Assembly (NCBI GenBank): GCA_022843465.1
Contig: JALHNO010000004.1
Span: 124,001-188,000, forward strand
Direction: 5' to 3'
Length of the DNA: 64,000 bases
Source: Pseudomonadota bacterium
GTDB taxonomy: Bacteria > Pseudomonadota > Gammaproteobacteria > Xanthomonadales > Ahniellaceae
Shown: positions 1-9,290 of the stretch, one piece after another
How positions within the stretch are numbered: the stretch's first letter is position 1
Layout of the letters: every line of letters starts with the position of its first letter
The notes under the pieces: generated by a model
What the model saw: the letters and a program-made list of their open reading frames with translations, nothing else
Database searches by the model: none
What the model was told of the DNA's origin: nothing
Translations under genes and position numbers: made by a program

Positions 1-724
1 GCTCGCCGCCCAGCAGCATCACGATGGCCGCGGTCCTTGCCTCGAAAATCACCGGCTGGCCCGGGCGGAAGATCAGCATCTGGCCCTCGCGGCAGGTCTG
101 GCCGAGGACTTCCACTTCACCCTGGGCGATGTACGCCGCACGCTCCGGATATTCGGCGGGGAGGTTGGCGCGGGTGCCAGCCGCCAGCTGCCAATGCACA
201 TAGAACAGCGGCGAGTGGGTCTTGACGGCTGCGCGCGCACCAAAGGCCTGGCCGGCGACCAGTCGCGCCTGCAGCCCGCCGCTGCGGTAGCTCGGCAGAT
301 CATCGCCCTGATGATGTGCGAAGCTCGGCGCGCACTCTTCGAATTCGTTGGGCAGGGCAATCCAGGCCTGGATTCCATGCATCGAACCGCCATGCGCGCG
401 CGCCTGTTCGAAGCGCTCTGAATGCGTGATGCCACTGCCGGCGGTCATCCAGTTGACTTCGTCCGGTCGGATGGCTTGTTCCGAGCCGACGCTGTCGCGA
501 TGCATCATCTCGCCGTCGAACAGATAGGTCACCGTCGACAGCCCGATGTGCGGATGCGGCCGGACGTCCACTTCGCGCGGAATTCCTGCGGCAAACTCGA
601 CTGGACCGATATGGTCGAAGAAGGCAAAGGGCCCGACCATGCGAAGTTGCGCATGCGGCAGCACGCGGCCGACTTCGAACGCGCCAAGGCTCTTGCGTCG
701 CTGTTGGATCACCTGTTCGATCAC
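1..724 (-). CDS. Pirin family protein, 3' end outside the window
   Basis: Pirin-like bicupin protein. The first 241 codons are visible; the family is usually about 280-290 aa, so roughly the last 40-50 residues are missing. The start is GTG at 722-724 with an AGGAGA-type ribosome site a few bases upstream. The N-terminal cupin carries the metal-binding signature RPHPHIGLSTVTYLFDGE followed by MMHRDSVG, which is diagnostic. The histidines in HPHIG and in the later THSE (from AGSGITHSE) are the expected iron ligands. Bacterial pirins include quercetinase-like dioxygenases and redox-linked regulators; the sequence does not show which applies. It lies 64 bp downstream of wrbA on the same strand, a pairing that fits a quinone or redox stress function, though this is inference. 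Family assignment is secure, substrate unknown. Confidence 0.93.
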   Translation of the reverse strand, partial: MIEQVIQQRRKSLGAFEVGRVLPHAQLRMVGPFAFFDHIGPVEFAAGIPREVDVRPHPHIGLSTVTYLFDGEMMHRDSVGSEQAIRPDEVNWMTAGSGITHSERFEQARAHGGSMHGIQAWIALPNEFEECAPSFAHHQGDDLPSYRSGGLQARLVAGQAFGARAAVKTHSPLFYVHWQLAAGTRANLPAEYPERAAYIAQGEVEVLGQTCREGQMLIFRPGQPVIFEARTAAIVMLLGGE

Positions 725-788
725 GGAAATCTCCTGGCCTGCACACGGACTCTGCTGCGCGGGTCAACGGCTTATCGCATGCGACCGT

Positions 789-1388
789 TCAACCATGCAA
801 CTTGATGGCGGTTTCTGCAACCACCCGGCCCTGATAACGCGCAGCATCGAGTTCGTTGCCGCTGGGTTGGCGCGAACCGTCGCCGCCGGCAATGGTGGTG
901 GCACCGTAGGGCGCGCCGCCAGTGACTTCATCCAGCCTCATCTGACCGGCATAGCCGTAATTCAGTCCGACTATCACCATGCCGAAATGCAGGAGATTGG
1001 TGATGATCGCAAACAGGGTGGTCTCCTGACCGCCGTGCTGGGTGGCAGTCGAAGTGAAGGCCGCACCGACCTTTCCGTGCAGCGCTCCGCGCGCCCACAG
1101 GCCGCCCGCCTGATCAAGAAAATTGCTCATCTGCGATGACATCCGGCCGAACCGGGTTCCGGTCCCGATGATGATGGCGTCGTAGTCGGCCAACTCCGCG
1201 ATCTGTGCGATCGGCGCGGCCTGATCGAGCTTGTAGTGTGCACGTTGCGCGACTTCCAAGGGCACCAGTTCGGGTACGCGCCGGATATCGACCGTGGCAC
1301 CGGTGCCGCGAGCGCCCTCGGCGATCGCCTGGGCCATGGTTTCGATGTGGCCGTAGGCCGAGTAATACAAAACCAGGATCTTTGCCAT
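789..1388 (-). CDS. wrbA: NAD(P)H:quinone oxidoreductase, WrbA type
   Basis: Flavodoxin-like FMN enzyme that reduces quinones by two electrons, avoiding semiquinones; cytosolic. The 199 aa match the usual WrbA length of about 198. Visible signatures are the N-terminal flavodoxin strand and phosphate loop ([19 protein letters not shown]), the [13 protein letters not shown] segment equivalent to the family's GTPTRFG loop, and [13 protein letters not shown] near residue 115. The reading frame extends 47 codons further upstream, but that extension is arginine- and proline-rich with no family resemblance. ATG at 1386-1388, preceded by ACGGAGC, is therefore taken as the start. Pirin follows downstream on the same strand. 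Confidence 0.96.
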   Translation of the reverse strand: MAKILVLYYSAYGHIETMAQAIAEGARGTGATVDIRRVPELVPLEVAQRAHYKLDQAAPIAQIAELADYDAIIIGTGTRFGRMSSQMSNFLDQAGGLWARGALHGKVGAAFTSTATQHGGQETTLFAIITNLLHFGMVIVGLNYGYAGQMRLDEVTGGAPYGATTIAGGDGSRQPSGNELDAARYQGRVVAETAIKLHG

Positions 1389-1527
1389 GTCCAGCTCCGT
1401 AGTGGGGTGTGGACAGACTAGAGCGCGTGGTCTTGCTCGGGGAGAGCGATCCTTGCAGGCTGCCATTGCGCCGCTGCAAGCAGGGACGGACTGTGCCAAT
1501 TCACTGCGTCCAGCCCGTCGAGGGCAC

Positions 1528-1553
1528 AAAAAAACCCGCTGGCGCGGGCTTCT
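1528..1553 (-). terminator. Intrinsic terminator after tRNA-Pro
   Basis: On the minus strand the sequence reads AAGCCCGCGCCAGCGGGTTT and continues into a T run. It forms a CCCGC/GCGGG stem with loop GCCA, followed by seven T residues (A run at 1528-1534 on the plus strand). It lies about 10 bases beyond the tRNA 3' end and so should stop tRNA transcription before wrbA. Confidence 0.9.
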
Positions 1554-1561
1554 TGATGGAA

Positions 1562-1638
1562 TGGTCGGGGTGACAGGATTCGAACTTGCGACTTCTACCT
1601 CCCGAAGGTAGCGCTCTACCAGGCTGAGCTACACCCCG
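1562..1638 (-). tRNA. tRNA-Pro, anticodon CGG
   Basis: A 77-base cloverleaf on the minus strand with encoded CCA. The acceptor stem is CGGGGTG/CACCCCG with discriminator A. The D arm is GCTC-AGCCTGGTA-GAGC. The anticodon stem is CTACC/GGTAG around loop TTCGGGA, which gives anticodon CGG (proline, CCG codons). The T loop is TTCGAAT. The T stem reads GCAAG against CCTGT, leaving one A-C mismatch where related tRNAs have a G-C or A-T pair. Otherwise it is a complete, normal gene. Confidence 0.97.
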
Positions 1639-1984
1639 ACTCGTGAGGGGGCGCATGCTAGCGAGCATGGCCGGGAATGGCAACAGAAGTTTCGGCTGGC
1701 AACCGATCCGTGCACGATTTTGAAATATTGAGACCTGGTTCACAGTTTGGATTCGTTCAGCGGGCTAAACGGTCATACCGGCGGGATGAGCGGTCCCGCC
1801 AGGGGTGCTCCTTGCAGGCAACGTTTGGCGTCCGGCAGGAACCGGGAGGATGGCTGGCGACCGTGGGGGTTGCCTGCAAATTGGCTTCAAATGTGGCGCT
1901 AAGGGCGCGTTTTATCAGGAAATGGTGCTAACATTTACGCTGATCAGAACCCCCTTTCACTTTGCTTTCACGAGGAGCTTTACC
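1639..1984. other. Gene-free stretch between tRNA-Pro and ndk
   Basis: 346 bases between divergent units, presumably holding the promoters for both. No protein is supported; the frame open into ndk from 1805 has no family resemblance. Visible structure: a perfect hairpin at 1780-1800 (GGCGGGA/TCCCGCC, 7-base loop), and a perfect 10-bp inverted repeat TTGCAGGCAA (1812-1821) and TTGCCTGCAA (1870-1879), 48 bases apart. A TAACAT hexamer at 1929-1934 could be a -10 box for ndk, but no convincing -35 element lies at the right distance. Confidence 0.6.
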
Positions 1985-2413
1985 ATGGCGCTGGAGCGCA
2001 CGCTTTCCATCATCAAGCCCGATGCAGTGGCCAAGAATGTCATCGGCCAGATCTATTCCCGTTTCGAGGGCGCCGGGCTTCGCATCGTCGCGTCCAAAAT
2101 GAAGCAGCTTTCGCAGGCCGAGGCCGAGGGCTTCTACGCCGTGCATCGTGAGCGTCCGTTCTTCAAGGACCTCGTCAAGTTCATGATTTCCGGCCCGGTA
2201 GTGATCCAGGCGCTTGAAGGCGAGAATGCGATTGCCAAACACCGCGACCTGATGGGCGCGACGGATCCGAAGAAGGCCGAAGCCGGCACCATCCGTGCCG
2301 ATTTCGCCGAGTCGATCGATGCCAATGCCGTGCATGGTTCCGACGCCGAGGAAACCGCCCGCAACGAGATCGCCTACTTCTTCTCCGGCATCGAACTCTG
2401 CCCACGCGGCTGA
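1985..2413 (+). CDS. ndk: Nucleoside diphosphate kinase
   Basis: Transfers the terminal phosphate of ATP to nucleoside diphosphates through a phosphohistidine; cytosolic, maintains NTP and dNTP pools. At 142 aa it has the standard length of bacterial Ndk. It opens with the typical [15 protein letters not shown] and has the active-site histidine segment [16 protein letters not shown] near residue 115. The upstream in-frame extension is ignored because ATG at 1985 has a good ribosome site (GAGGAGC, 7 bases away) and begins exactly at the family N terminus. It is the first gene of the ndk-rlmN-pilW-rodZ-yfgM-bamB-der run; rlmN follows after 21 bases. Confidence 0.98.
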   Translation: MALERTLSIIKPDAVAKNVIGQIYSRFEGAGLRIVASKMKQLSQAEAEGFYAVHRERPFFKDLVKFMISGPVVIQALEGENAIAKHRDLMGATDPKKAEAGTIRADFAESIDANAVHGSDAEETARNEIAYFFSGIELCPRG

Positions 2414-2434
2414 TCAAGGGAGTCCCACTCGCTC

Positions 2435-3565
2435 ATGTCAGCAACTTCCGCCCAGCGCACCAATCTGTTCAACCTGGCCAAACCGGGGATGGAGCAGTTT
2501 TTCGTGGGTCTGGGCGAGAAGCGCTTTCGTGCCCAGCAGATCCTGAAGTGGCTGTATCACCAGCAGGTGGATCGGTTCGAAGACATGACCGACGTCGGCA
2601 AGTCGCTGCGGGTCAAGCTGGATGAATTGGCCGAGTTGAAGCTTCCGCAACTGATTCATGAGCAGATCGCTGCTGACGGCACCATGAAGTGGGTGCTCGG
2701 ACTGGACGGTGGCAATGCCATCGAGACTGTCTACATTCCCGAGGCGGATCGCGGCACCCTCTGTGTGTCATCGCAGATCGGCTGTGCGCTCAACTGTACT
2801 TTCTGCTCGACCGCGACCCAGGGATTCAATCGCAATCTGACCACGGCCGAGATCATTGGCCAGGTCTGGGTGGCCGCCAAGCGCATTGGCAGCGTGCATC
2901 GCGACAATCGCCTCAGCGAGCGACGCATCACCAACGTCGTGATGATGGGCATGGGCGAGCCCCTGCTCAACTTTGATGCTGTTACCGATGCGATGGACCT
3001 GATGCGCGATGATTTCGGCTTCGGCCTCGCCAATCGTCGCGTCACCCTGTCGACGGCAGGTCTGGTTCCGGGTATCGATGCGTTGTCGACCCGTTGCGAT
3101 GTCAGCCTCGCTGTCTCGCTGCACGCGCCTACCGATGAGCTGCGCGATACGCTGGTGCCGCTGAACAAGAAGTACCCGATCGCCGAACTGCTGGCCGCCT
3201 GCCAGCGCTACCAGGCCCGTCGGCCGCGCTCGACGATCACCTTCGAATACACCCTGATGAAGGGAATCAACGACCATCCCGAGCACGCCCGCAAGTTGAT
3301 CAAGCTTCTGCGCAAGGTGCCGAGCAAGCTCAATCTGATTCCGTTCAATCCGTTTCCCGGTACCCAGTACGAGCGCTCGACGCCCGAGGCGATCGAGGCG
3401 TTCAAGCGCATCGTGATGTCGGCCGGCCTTATCGCTACGGTGCGACGGACACGCGGCGATGACATCGACGCGGCCTGCGGTCAGCTGGTCGGACAGGTGC
3501 TCGACCGCACCCGACGCAGTCGTGAGCACAAGGCAAAGTTGGAGGCGCGTGCCAATGCGGCATGA
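2435..3565 (+). CDS. rlmN: Dual-specificity RNA methyltransferase RlmN
   Basis: Radical SAM enzyme that methylates C2 of adenosine 2503 in 23S rRNA and adenosine 37 in some tRNAs. The 376 aa fit the family. The [4Fe-4S] cysteines of CxxxCxxC are C117, C121 and C124 ([17 protein letters not shown]). The methyl-carrying cysteine is C348 in [28 protein letters not shown] is the SAM-binding GEP region. A GGGAG sequence lies about 12 bases before the ATG, a slightly long spacing. The 3' end overlaps the start of pilW by 11 bases, suggesting coupled translation. Confidence 0.98.
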   Translation: MSATSAQRTNLFNLAKPGMEQFFVGLGEKRFRAQQILKWLYHQQVDRFEDMTDVGKSLRVKLDELAELKLPQLIHEQIAADGTMKWVLGLDGGNAIETVYIPEADRGTLCVSSQIGCALNCTFCSTATQGFNRNLTTAEIIGQVWVAAKRIGSVHRDNRLSERRITNVVMMGMGEPLLNFDAVTDAMDLMRDDFGFGLANRRVTLSTAGLVPGIDALSTRCDVSLAVSLHAPTDELRDTLVPLNKKYPIAELLAACQRYQARRPRSTITFEYTLMKGINDHPEHARKLIKLLRKVPSKLNLIPFNPFPGTQYERSTPEAIEAFKRIVMSAGLIATVRRTRGDDIDAACGQLVGQVLDRTRRSREHKAKLEARANAA

Positions 3566-4391
3566 TCTCCGCCTGATTGCCGGTACGCTGATTGCCCTGG
3601 CTGGCAGCACCCTGGTGGGCTGTGGTGCCTCGGAAAAACGGGCGGGCAATTTCAGCCCGGCGCCTGGCGCAGCGCAGACCACTTCGCGCTCCAGCAGTTC
3701 GCGAAACGAAGGACCGGATCGTGAAGAAGCCTCGCGTCTGAACGTTTCGCTGGGACAGGCCTACCTGGCCAAAGGCCAGCTTGAGCAGGCGATGGAAAAG
3801 CTTCAGAAGGCGGTGCAGCTCAATCCGAAATCCAGCGATGCGCACACCTTGCTCGCGGTCCTGTATGAGCAGATCAACAACGACAAGCGGGCCGAAGACC
3901 ACTATCTGCGCGCCTACAAGCTGACGCCTGAGCTCGGCGCCAGCAACAATAATCTGGGTCGTTTCTATTGCGCGCGTGGCAAATTTGCCGAAGGCGACAA
4001 GCATTTCGCGGCTGCACTGGCCGATCCGTTCTACAAGAATCCCGAGACCGCTCTGGTCAATCGTGCTGCCTGCGCGATGCGCTGGGGCAAACGCGACCTG
4101 GCATCCGAGAGCCTCCGTCTGGTCCTGCAGGCTGCGCCCGAGCATGCGCAGGCACTCAGGCAAATGGCGCAGCTTTCATTCGAAGAAAAAGACTACATGC
4201 GCGCGCGCGCCTTCATCGAGCGTCATCTTTCGGGCTCTCCGGCTGCACCGGACTCGCTGATGCTCGGCCTGCGGATCGAAACCGCGCTCGGAGACCGGCG
4301 CGCCATCGAAAGCTACAGGCGCCGTCTGCTGACCGAATTCCCTGAATCTGACCAGGCCCTCAGTGTGGCAAAGGCTGGCAACTCGCCATGA
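3555..4391 (+). CDS. pilW: Type IV pilus biogenesis/stability lipoprotein PilW (PilF)
   Basis: TPR pilotin-type lipoprotein needed for assembly or outer-membrane localisation of the PilQ secretin. The 278-aa product has a lipoprotein signal with lipobox LVGC (C23). Tandem TPR units follow from about residue 55 ([20 protein letters not shown], then [20 protein letters not shown], then [20 protein letters not shown]). The frame is open upstream inside rlmN, but only the ATG at 3555 gives a signal peptide. It overlaps rlmN by 11 bases and rodZ by 4 (ATGA). PilW between rlmN and rodZ is the expected order in gammaproteobacteria with type IV pili. Confidence 0.93.
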   Translation: MRHDLRLIAGTLIALAGSTLVGCGASEKRAGNFSPAPGAAQTTSRSSSSRNEGPDREEASRLNVSLGQAYLAKGQLEQAMEKLQKAVQLNPKSSDAHTLLAVLYEQINNDKRAEDHYLRAYKLTPELGASNNNLGRFYCARGKFAEGDKHFAAALADPFYKNPETALVNRAACAMRWGKRDLASESLRLVLQAAPEHAQALRQMAQLSFEEKDYMRARAFIERHLSGSPAAPDSLMLGLRIETALGDRRAIESYRRRLLTEFPESDQALSVAKAGNSP

Positions 4392-5719
4392 GCAAGAAGA
4401 AGCGCACAAGACCTGACACTGAGCCGGGCACGCGCGGAGCTCCGCGACCTGCCGGGGCGCAACTGGACCTCGCCATGCGCGCCGAAGTGGAGCAGGGCAG
4501 GCTGGTGGTCGAGCAGATCGAAGATGCTGCCCCGCCGGCACAGGCTGCGTCAGCGCCCGCACCTGTCGAGACAACGGCCGCGTTCGCAGAGTCGACCGCA
4601 GTTGATCCCGAAGCACCCGCAGCGGGACCGGTTCAGGCAGCCGCCGGCGGGTTCGATCCGGAACCCCAGGAGCAGGCTGGCACTGAACCCGCCGCGATGG
4701 AAGCGGTGACGATGGAACCGGTGGCGGTGGAACCGGTCGGCAGCGAATCCGGCCCATCGGAGGAAGCCCTGCTGGCCGGGGATCCTGCAGCCGCGGCAGA
4801 TGCCGGGACCGAAGCGCCGCCTGCCCTCGTCACGGTCGAGCTGCCGCCGCCGCTGAGCCAGCGTCTGCGCGCCGCGCGCGAGGCCAAGGGACTGAGTCGT
4901 GAGGAAATGGCTCGTCGCATGCGGGTATCGCCCAGCGTCATCCAGGATATCGAAAACGATCAGTGGCAGCGTCTTGGCGCCGCGGTTTATGTGCGTGGTC
5001 ACCTGACCAGCTATGCGCGCAGCCTGGGTGTGCCGACCATCATCGTCGCGCACGCATTGAAGGACATGGAGGCGCCGGTTCCGCTTGCGCTTACGGTCGC
5101 TGCGCCACCATCGTCGGCGTGGCGACGCCATCTCAGCGCCGCAACCTATGTGGTGCTGACTTTGCTGCTGGCCATTCCCGTCTTCAATCTGGTTCCCAAG
5201 CGCGGGGTGAATTCACCGGTGCCACAGGTGCGTGGCCTGGATGAGGCCGAGATGGCGGTGAAGCCGCTTACACAGGCATTGCTGCCGCCGGTCCCTGAAT
5301 CCGCCGCAGACGTGCTCGCTGGACCACCCAGCAGCCTCGCGGTGACGCCGAATTCCGATCAAGTCGTGCCATTGCTGGACATTCAGGCACCGCTGATGGC
5401 TTCCATGACCCCGATGCCGGGCCCCGGATATGCCGCCGAGTCCAGCGGTCAACGTCGCATCGAAATGACGTTCAGTGAAGACAGCTGGCTGGAAATGCTG
5501 GATGACTCCGGGGACCGCATTGACTACGGTATGGCGCGCGCTGGCGAACGTCGGGTGCATCTGGTGCGGGGCCCGGTCAGCATGATCGTCGGCAATGCCA
5601 ATGGCGCGCAATTGCGCGTGGATGGCGAAATGGTCGACCTGGGTGCCTTCGCGCGCCTGAACGTAGCCCGTCTGCGGCTGTTCGAATCGGAGCCGACAAG
5701 CGCGGCTCCCTCGCGTTAG
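4388..5719 (+). CDS. rodZ: RodZ-like helix-turn-helix membrane protein
   Basis: Bitopic cell-shape protein that links MreB to the elongation machinery. In its 443 aa the order is: a long alanine-, proline- and glutamate-rich N-terminal segment (about 1-150) with repeated MEP(V)xVEPV-like units; a Cro/Xre-type HTH at about 155-215 (LSQRLRAAREAKGLSREEMA and later VYVRGHLTSYAR); a single membrane helix at about 240-260 (TYVVLTLLLAIPVFNLV); and a C-terminal beta domain (RRIEMTFSEDSWLEMLDDSG onward) as in the RodZ periplasmic DUF4115 region. The N-terminal extension is much longer than in E. coli RodZ. Its start overlaps pilW (ATGA). Confidence 0.88.
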   Translation: MSKKKRTRPDTEPGTRGAPRPAGAQLDLAMRAEVEQGRLVVEQIEDAAPPAQAASAPAPVETTAAFAESTAVDPEAPAAGPVQAAAGGFDPEPQEQAGTEPAAMEAVTMEPVAVEPVGSESGPSEEALLAGDPAAAADAGTEAPPALVTVELPPPLSQRLRAAREAKGLSREEMARRMRVSPSVIQDIENDQWQRLGAAVYVRGHLTSYARSLGVPTIIVAHALKDMEAPVPLALTVAAPPSSAWRRHLSAATYVVLTLLLAIPVFNLVPKRGVNSPVPQVRGLDEAEMAVKPLTQALLPPVPESAADVLAGPPSSLAVTPNSDQVVPLLDIQAPLMASMTPMPGPGYAAESSGQRRIEMTFSEDSWLEMLDDSGDRIDYGMARAGERRVHLVRGPVSMIVGNANGAQLRVDGEMVDLGAFARLNVARLRLFESEPTSAAPSR

Positions 5720-5770
5720 AATGCGCGCCCCGGACCTTGTGTCCGGAAACACGCTATCAACTGGATTCCC

Positions 5771-6436
5771 ATGGCAAACGAATTTCTCGACGATCACGAG
5801 CAAGGTGAGCGGGTGCGCAACTGGTTGCGCAACAATTTTGGCGCGGTTCTGATCGGCCTTGCCGGTGGCGTGGCGCTGATCTGGGGCTACGGCAAGTATC
5901 AGGACTGGAGTGTTGTCGCGCGCGACCGTGCCGGCAATGACTACGGACGCTATCTCGCCGCTGTGGAGAAAAAGGACGCCGATGAGATCAAGAAGATCGG
6001 TGCCGAGTTGCGTGACAAGTACAAGAAATCGCCTTATGCGGTGCTCACCGCCATGAGCGAGGCCGAACGGGCGTTGGCCGAGGGCGGCAAACAGGCGGAA
6101 GCGGTCGCTTCGCTGCGCTGGGCCAAGGATAATGCCACCTCGGACGAGCTGAAGGATCTGACCAGTCTTCGATTGGCACGTGCCCTTGTCGATTCCGGCC
6201 AACTCGACGAAGCCCTGCGGGTCGTTGACGGCATCAAGTCGACAGGTTTTGGCGGCCCGGCCGCCGAGTTGCGTGGCGACATCCTGCTCGCGCAGGGCAA
6301 GGCCGCCGATGCCAAGGCCGCCTATGAGCAGTCGCTCGCCCAGCTTGATGCCGTCGCGGCGCGACGCAAGTTTGTCGAAATGAAGCGCGATGATATCGGT
6401 GCGCCTGCTGCCAGCACGACCAAGGCGGGTGGCTGA
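5771..6436 (+). CDS. yfgM: YfgM-type TPR membrane protein
   Basis: Small inner-membrane protein with a periplasmic TPR domain. YfgM of E. coli associates with SecYEG and the chaperone PpiD. The 221 aa start with the family N terminus (MANEFLDDHEQGERVRNWLR), then one membrane helix at about residues 24-41 (NFGAVLIGLAGGVALIWGYG), then helical TPR-like repeats (SLRLARALVDSGQLDEALRV, then LRGDILLAQGKAADAKAAYE). In E. coli ispG and hisS separate rodZ and yfgM; here only 51 bases do. The stop overlaps the bamB start by one base (TGATG). Confidence 0.93.
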   Translation: MANEFLDDHEQGERVRNWLRNNFGAVLIGLAGGVALIWGYGKYQDWSVVARDRAGNDYGRYLAAVEKKDADEIKKIGAELRDKYKKSPYAVLTAMSEAERALAEGGKQAEAVASLRWAKDNATSDELKDLTSLRLARALVDSGQLDEALRVVDGIKSTGFGGPAAELRGDILLAQGKAADAKAAYEQSLAQLDAVAARRKFVEMKRDDIGAPAASTTKAGG

Positions 6437-7587
6437 TGCGGCGCCTGGGCTGGTTGCTGATTGCGCTGGCGGTTTTGCCCGGCTGCAAGTTTTTCAAGGG
6501 CAAGAGCAAGGACACGCTCGAGCCGCCGTCGGCACTGGTGGAGTTCAAGCCTTCGCTCGCCGTTGATCGCATCTGGAACACCAGCACCGGCGAAGGCGTG
6601 GACCGTACCGGTGTCCGTCCGCGGCCTGCCTATTCCGATGGCCGCATCTTTGTGACGGATATCGACAATGGCCTGCTCGCCTATTCGGCGGACAGCGGCA
6701 AGCGTCTGTGGCGCTACGAAAGCGCTGAGCGGCTGGTCTCGGGTGCCGAGGCGCGTGATGGTCTGGTGGTCGCTGGAAGCATCGACGGTCTGGTGATTGC
6801 CGTCGATGCCGATAGTGGCGCCGAACGCTGGACCCAGCGCGTCTCCTCGGAACTGGTGGTCGCTCCGGTGATCGGTGCCGAGGTCGTGGTTGCGCGTTCC
6901 AACGATGGTCGCGTTCACGGTTTGTCCGCAGCAGATGGCAAGGTGCTTTGGCAGTTTGATCGCAGTACACCGCTGATCAGCCTGCGCGGCAACGGTCCGC
7001 CCTTGCTGGCAGGCGGCAAGGTCTACATTGGCTACGACAATGCCCGGGTGGTGGCGCTCAACGTCGCTGACGGCGTTCTGCAGTGGGAGCAGACCATCGC
7101 CCGGCCCGACGGACGCACCGAACTCGAGCGCATGAACGACATCGATGGCGAACTTCAGCTGATCGATGACGCGCTGTATCTGGTGGCCTATCGTGGCCAG
7201 ATCACGGCCTTGGCCATCGACAATGGTCGTCCGCTTTGGAGTCGCGATCTTTCCTCGTACTCCGGTCTGTCGAGCGCGGCCGACGTGCTGTACAGCGTCG
7301 ATGACGAGGGCATCCTGTGGGCGGTTGATCGTCGCAGCGGCAGTTCCCTGTGGCGTCAGGACGCGCTGGCGCATCGCTGGATGACCACCCCCGTGGTGAT
7401 GGCCGATCACATCGTCGTCGGCGATGTCGAAGGTTATGTCCATTGGCTCAAGCGCGAAGACGGCACCACGTCGGCACGATTCCGGGTCGGCAAGAAGGGC
7501 ATCCGCTCGACACCGCTGGTAGTCGGCAATCGGGTCTTTGTGGCCTCGGTCGACGGCAAGCTGGCTGCGTTCCAGGTGGGCGGCTGA
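6436..7587 (+). CDS. bamB: Outer membrane assembly lipoprotein BamB
   Basis: Eight-bladed beta-propeller lipoprotein of the BAM complex, which inserts beta-barrel proteins into the outer membrane. The 383-aa product has a lipoprotein signal with lipobox LPGC (C17). Repeated PQQ-like blades follow: GKRLWRYES, GAERWTQRVSS, GKVLWQFDR, GVLQWEQTIARPDGRTELER (containing the well-conserved BamB RxxGRxEIER-like stretch) and SGSSLWRQD. Position between yfgM and der is the conserved context. It is probably translated from the yfgM message. Confidence 0.97.
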   Translation: MRRLGWLLIALAVLPGCKFFKGKSKDTLEPPSALVEFKPSLAVDRIWNTSTGEGVDRTGVRPRPAYSDGRIFVTDIDNGLLAYSADSGKRLWRYESAERLVSGAEARDGLVVAGSIDGLVIAVDADSGAERWTQRVSSELVVAPVIGAEVVVARSNDGRVHGLSAADGKVLWQFDRSTPLISLRGNGPPLLAGGKVYIGYDNARVVALNVADGVLQWEQTIARPDGRTELERMNDIDGELQLIDDALYLVAYRGQITALAIDNGRPLWSRDLSSYSGLSSAADVLYSVDDEGILWAVDRRSGSSLWRQDALAHRWMTTPVVMADHIVVGDVEGYVHWLKREDGTTSARFRVGKKGIRSTPLVVGNRVFVASVDGKLAAFQVGG

Positions 7588-7802
7588 GCTCGGCTCAGCT
7601 TTCCCAGCCGCGTTGCTGGCGGCGTCATCTGCCGGTGACGGCGCGCGTGAGGCTCGTTCTACTGGCCTGATTTGCCATGCTCGCGCTATCTTGTGCGCGG
7701 GCGTGGTCGGTGTGGCGCGAGCCGCATGCCGCCGGCGCAGTAGCGTACTTTTCCCGTAGTTGCCGTGAGCTTGTCACGGCCTCCCAAGAGGCCTGGATTT
7801 CG

Positions 7803-9194
7803 ATGTTGCCTGTAGTGGCCCTGGTCGGCCGACCCAATGTCGGAAAATCGACCCTATTCAATGTGCTCACCCGCACCCGCGACGCCCTCGTCCATGACGA
7901 ACCGGGTGTCACCCGTGATCGCCACTACGGTATCTGCCGCGTGGGTGAGCAGCCGTTCTTCATCGTCGATACCGGCGGACTGACCGACGAGCGTGAACTG
8001 CTCGCGGAGGCCACCGTGCGCCAGTCGCTGGCAGCCGTCGATGAGGCCAGCCTGGCCGTGTTCGTTGTCGATGCCAAGGACGGGCTGACCGCCGCCGACC
8101 GCGATATTCTTGCGCAACTCCGCCGTTTCGGACGAACCGTGATCCTCGCGGTCAACAAGACCGACGGCAAGGATCTGCAGGATTCGCTGGCCGAATTCAG
8201 CGAGCTTGGCCTGCACCGGGTATTCGCGATCTCGTCTGCGCACAAACGCGGCATCGACGCCCTGGTTGCCGAGATCGAGTCCGAGCTTCCGCCGCCTGCA
8301 GAACAGACACTGGAGCTCCGCATGCCGGGCACCCGGGTCGCCATCATCGGACGGCCGAATGTCGGCAAATCGACCCTGGTCAATCGCCTGTTGGGCGAGG
8401 ACCGGATGATCGCCTCCGAGGTTCCCGGTACCACCCGCGATGCGATCTCCATCGCGATCGAACGCGATGGCAAGCCGTATGTGCTGATCGATACCGCGGG
8501 TGTGCGGCGCAAGTCAAAAGTGGAAGAAGCCGTCGAAAAATTCAGCATCATCAAGACGCTGCAGGCGCTGGAACAATCCGACGTCGCGTTGCTGATGATC
8601 GATGCCCAGGAAGGCGTGACCGACCAGGATGCCTCCGTGCTGAGTCTGGCCCTGCAGGCCGGTCGCGCACTCGTGGTGGCCATCAACAAGTGGGACGGGC
8701 TGAGTACCTATCAGCGCGAACGCTGCGAAACCGAGCTGGATCGCAAGCTGATATTCGTCCCCTGGGCAGAACGCCTGTTCATTTCGGCCAAGCATGGCTC
8801 GGGTCTCGGCGAGCTGATGGCGGCCGTGGATCGCGCCGCGGTTTCGGCGGCGGCCAATTTTGGCGCTTCCGAGGTCACCAAGGCGCTGGAAATGGCGGTC
8901 GAGAGTTTTCATCCGCCGGTGGTTTCCGGTCGCGCGGCCAAGCTCCGCTATGCGCATTTCGGTGGCAACTTTCCGCCCCGTATCGTCGTCCATGGAACCC
9001 GGCTGGAAACGTTGCCGCAGAGCTACATCCGCTACCTCGAGAATTTTTTCCGCAAGCGCTTCCAACTGGTCGGTACGCCGATCGTGATGGATTTCCGCAA
9101 GGGCGAGAATCCCTTTGCCGACAAGAAGAACGTACTGACCGACAAGCAGGTCCAGCGCCGGCGCCGCATGATGCAGCACGTGAAGAAGAGATGA
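7803..9194 (+). CDS. der: Ribosome biogenesis GTPase Der (EngA)
   Basis: Essential double-GTPase that acts in 50S subunit maturation. The 463 aa hold two tandem G domains with P-loops GRPNVGKS at 9-16 and 183-190, G3 motifs DTGG and DTAG, and NKxD motifs NKTD (118-121) and NKWD. A C-terminal KH-like domain ends with [20 protein letters not shown]. The frame is open 42 codons further upstream, but ATG at 7803 starts at the family N terminus. The ribosome site is weak (AAGAGG, about 11 bases away). The 215-base gap after bamB contains no recognisable gene. Confidence 0.97.
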   Translation: MLPVVALVGRPNVGKSTLFNVLTRTRDALVHDEPGVTRDRHYGICRVGEQPFFIVDTGGLTDERELLAEATVRQSLAAVDEASLAVFVVDAKDGLTAADRDILAQLRRFGRTVILAVNKTDGKDLQDSLAEFSELGLHRVFAISSAHKRGIDALVAEIESELPPPAEQTLELRMPGTRVAIIGRPNVGKSTLVNRLLGEDRMIASEVPGTTRDAISIAIERDGKPYVLIDTAGVRRKSKVEEAVEKFSIIKTLQALEQSDVALLMIDAQEGVTDQDASVLSLALQAGRALVVAINKWDGLSTYQRERCETELDRKLIFVPWAERLFISAKHGSGLGELMAAVDRAAVSAAANFGASEVTKALEMAVESFHPPVVSGRAAKLRYAHFGGNFPPRIVVHGTRLETLPQSYIRYLENFFRKRFQLVGTPIVMDFRKGENPFADKKNVLTDKQVQRRRRMMQHVKKR

Positions 9195-9290
9195 TGTCGC
9201 GCCCATGGTGCGCATTGCACTGTCTTTAGTCAGAGGCCGCCGCGCAGATCTGGTGGCATAATCGCGGCCGAACAGCGGCGAGGTCAGGTG

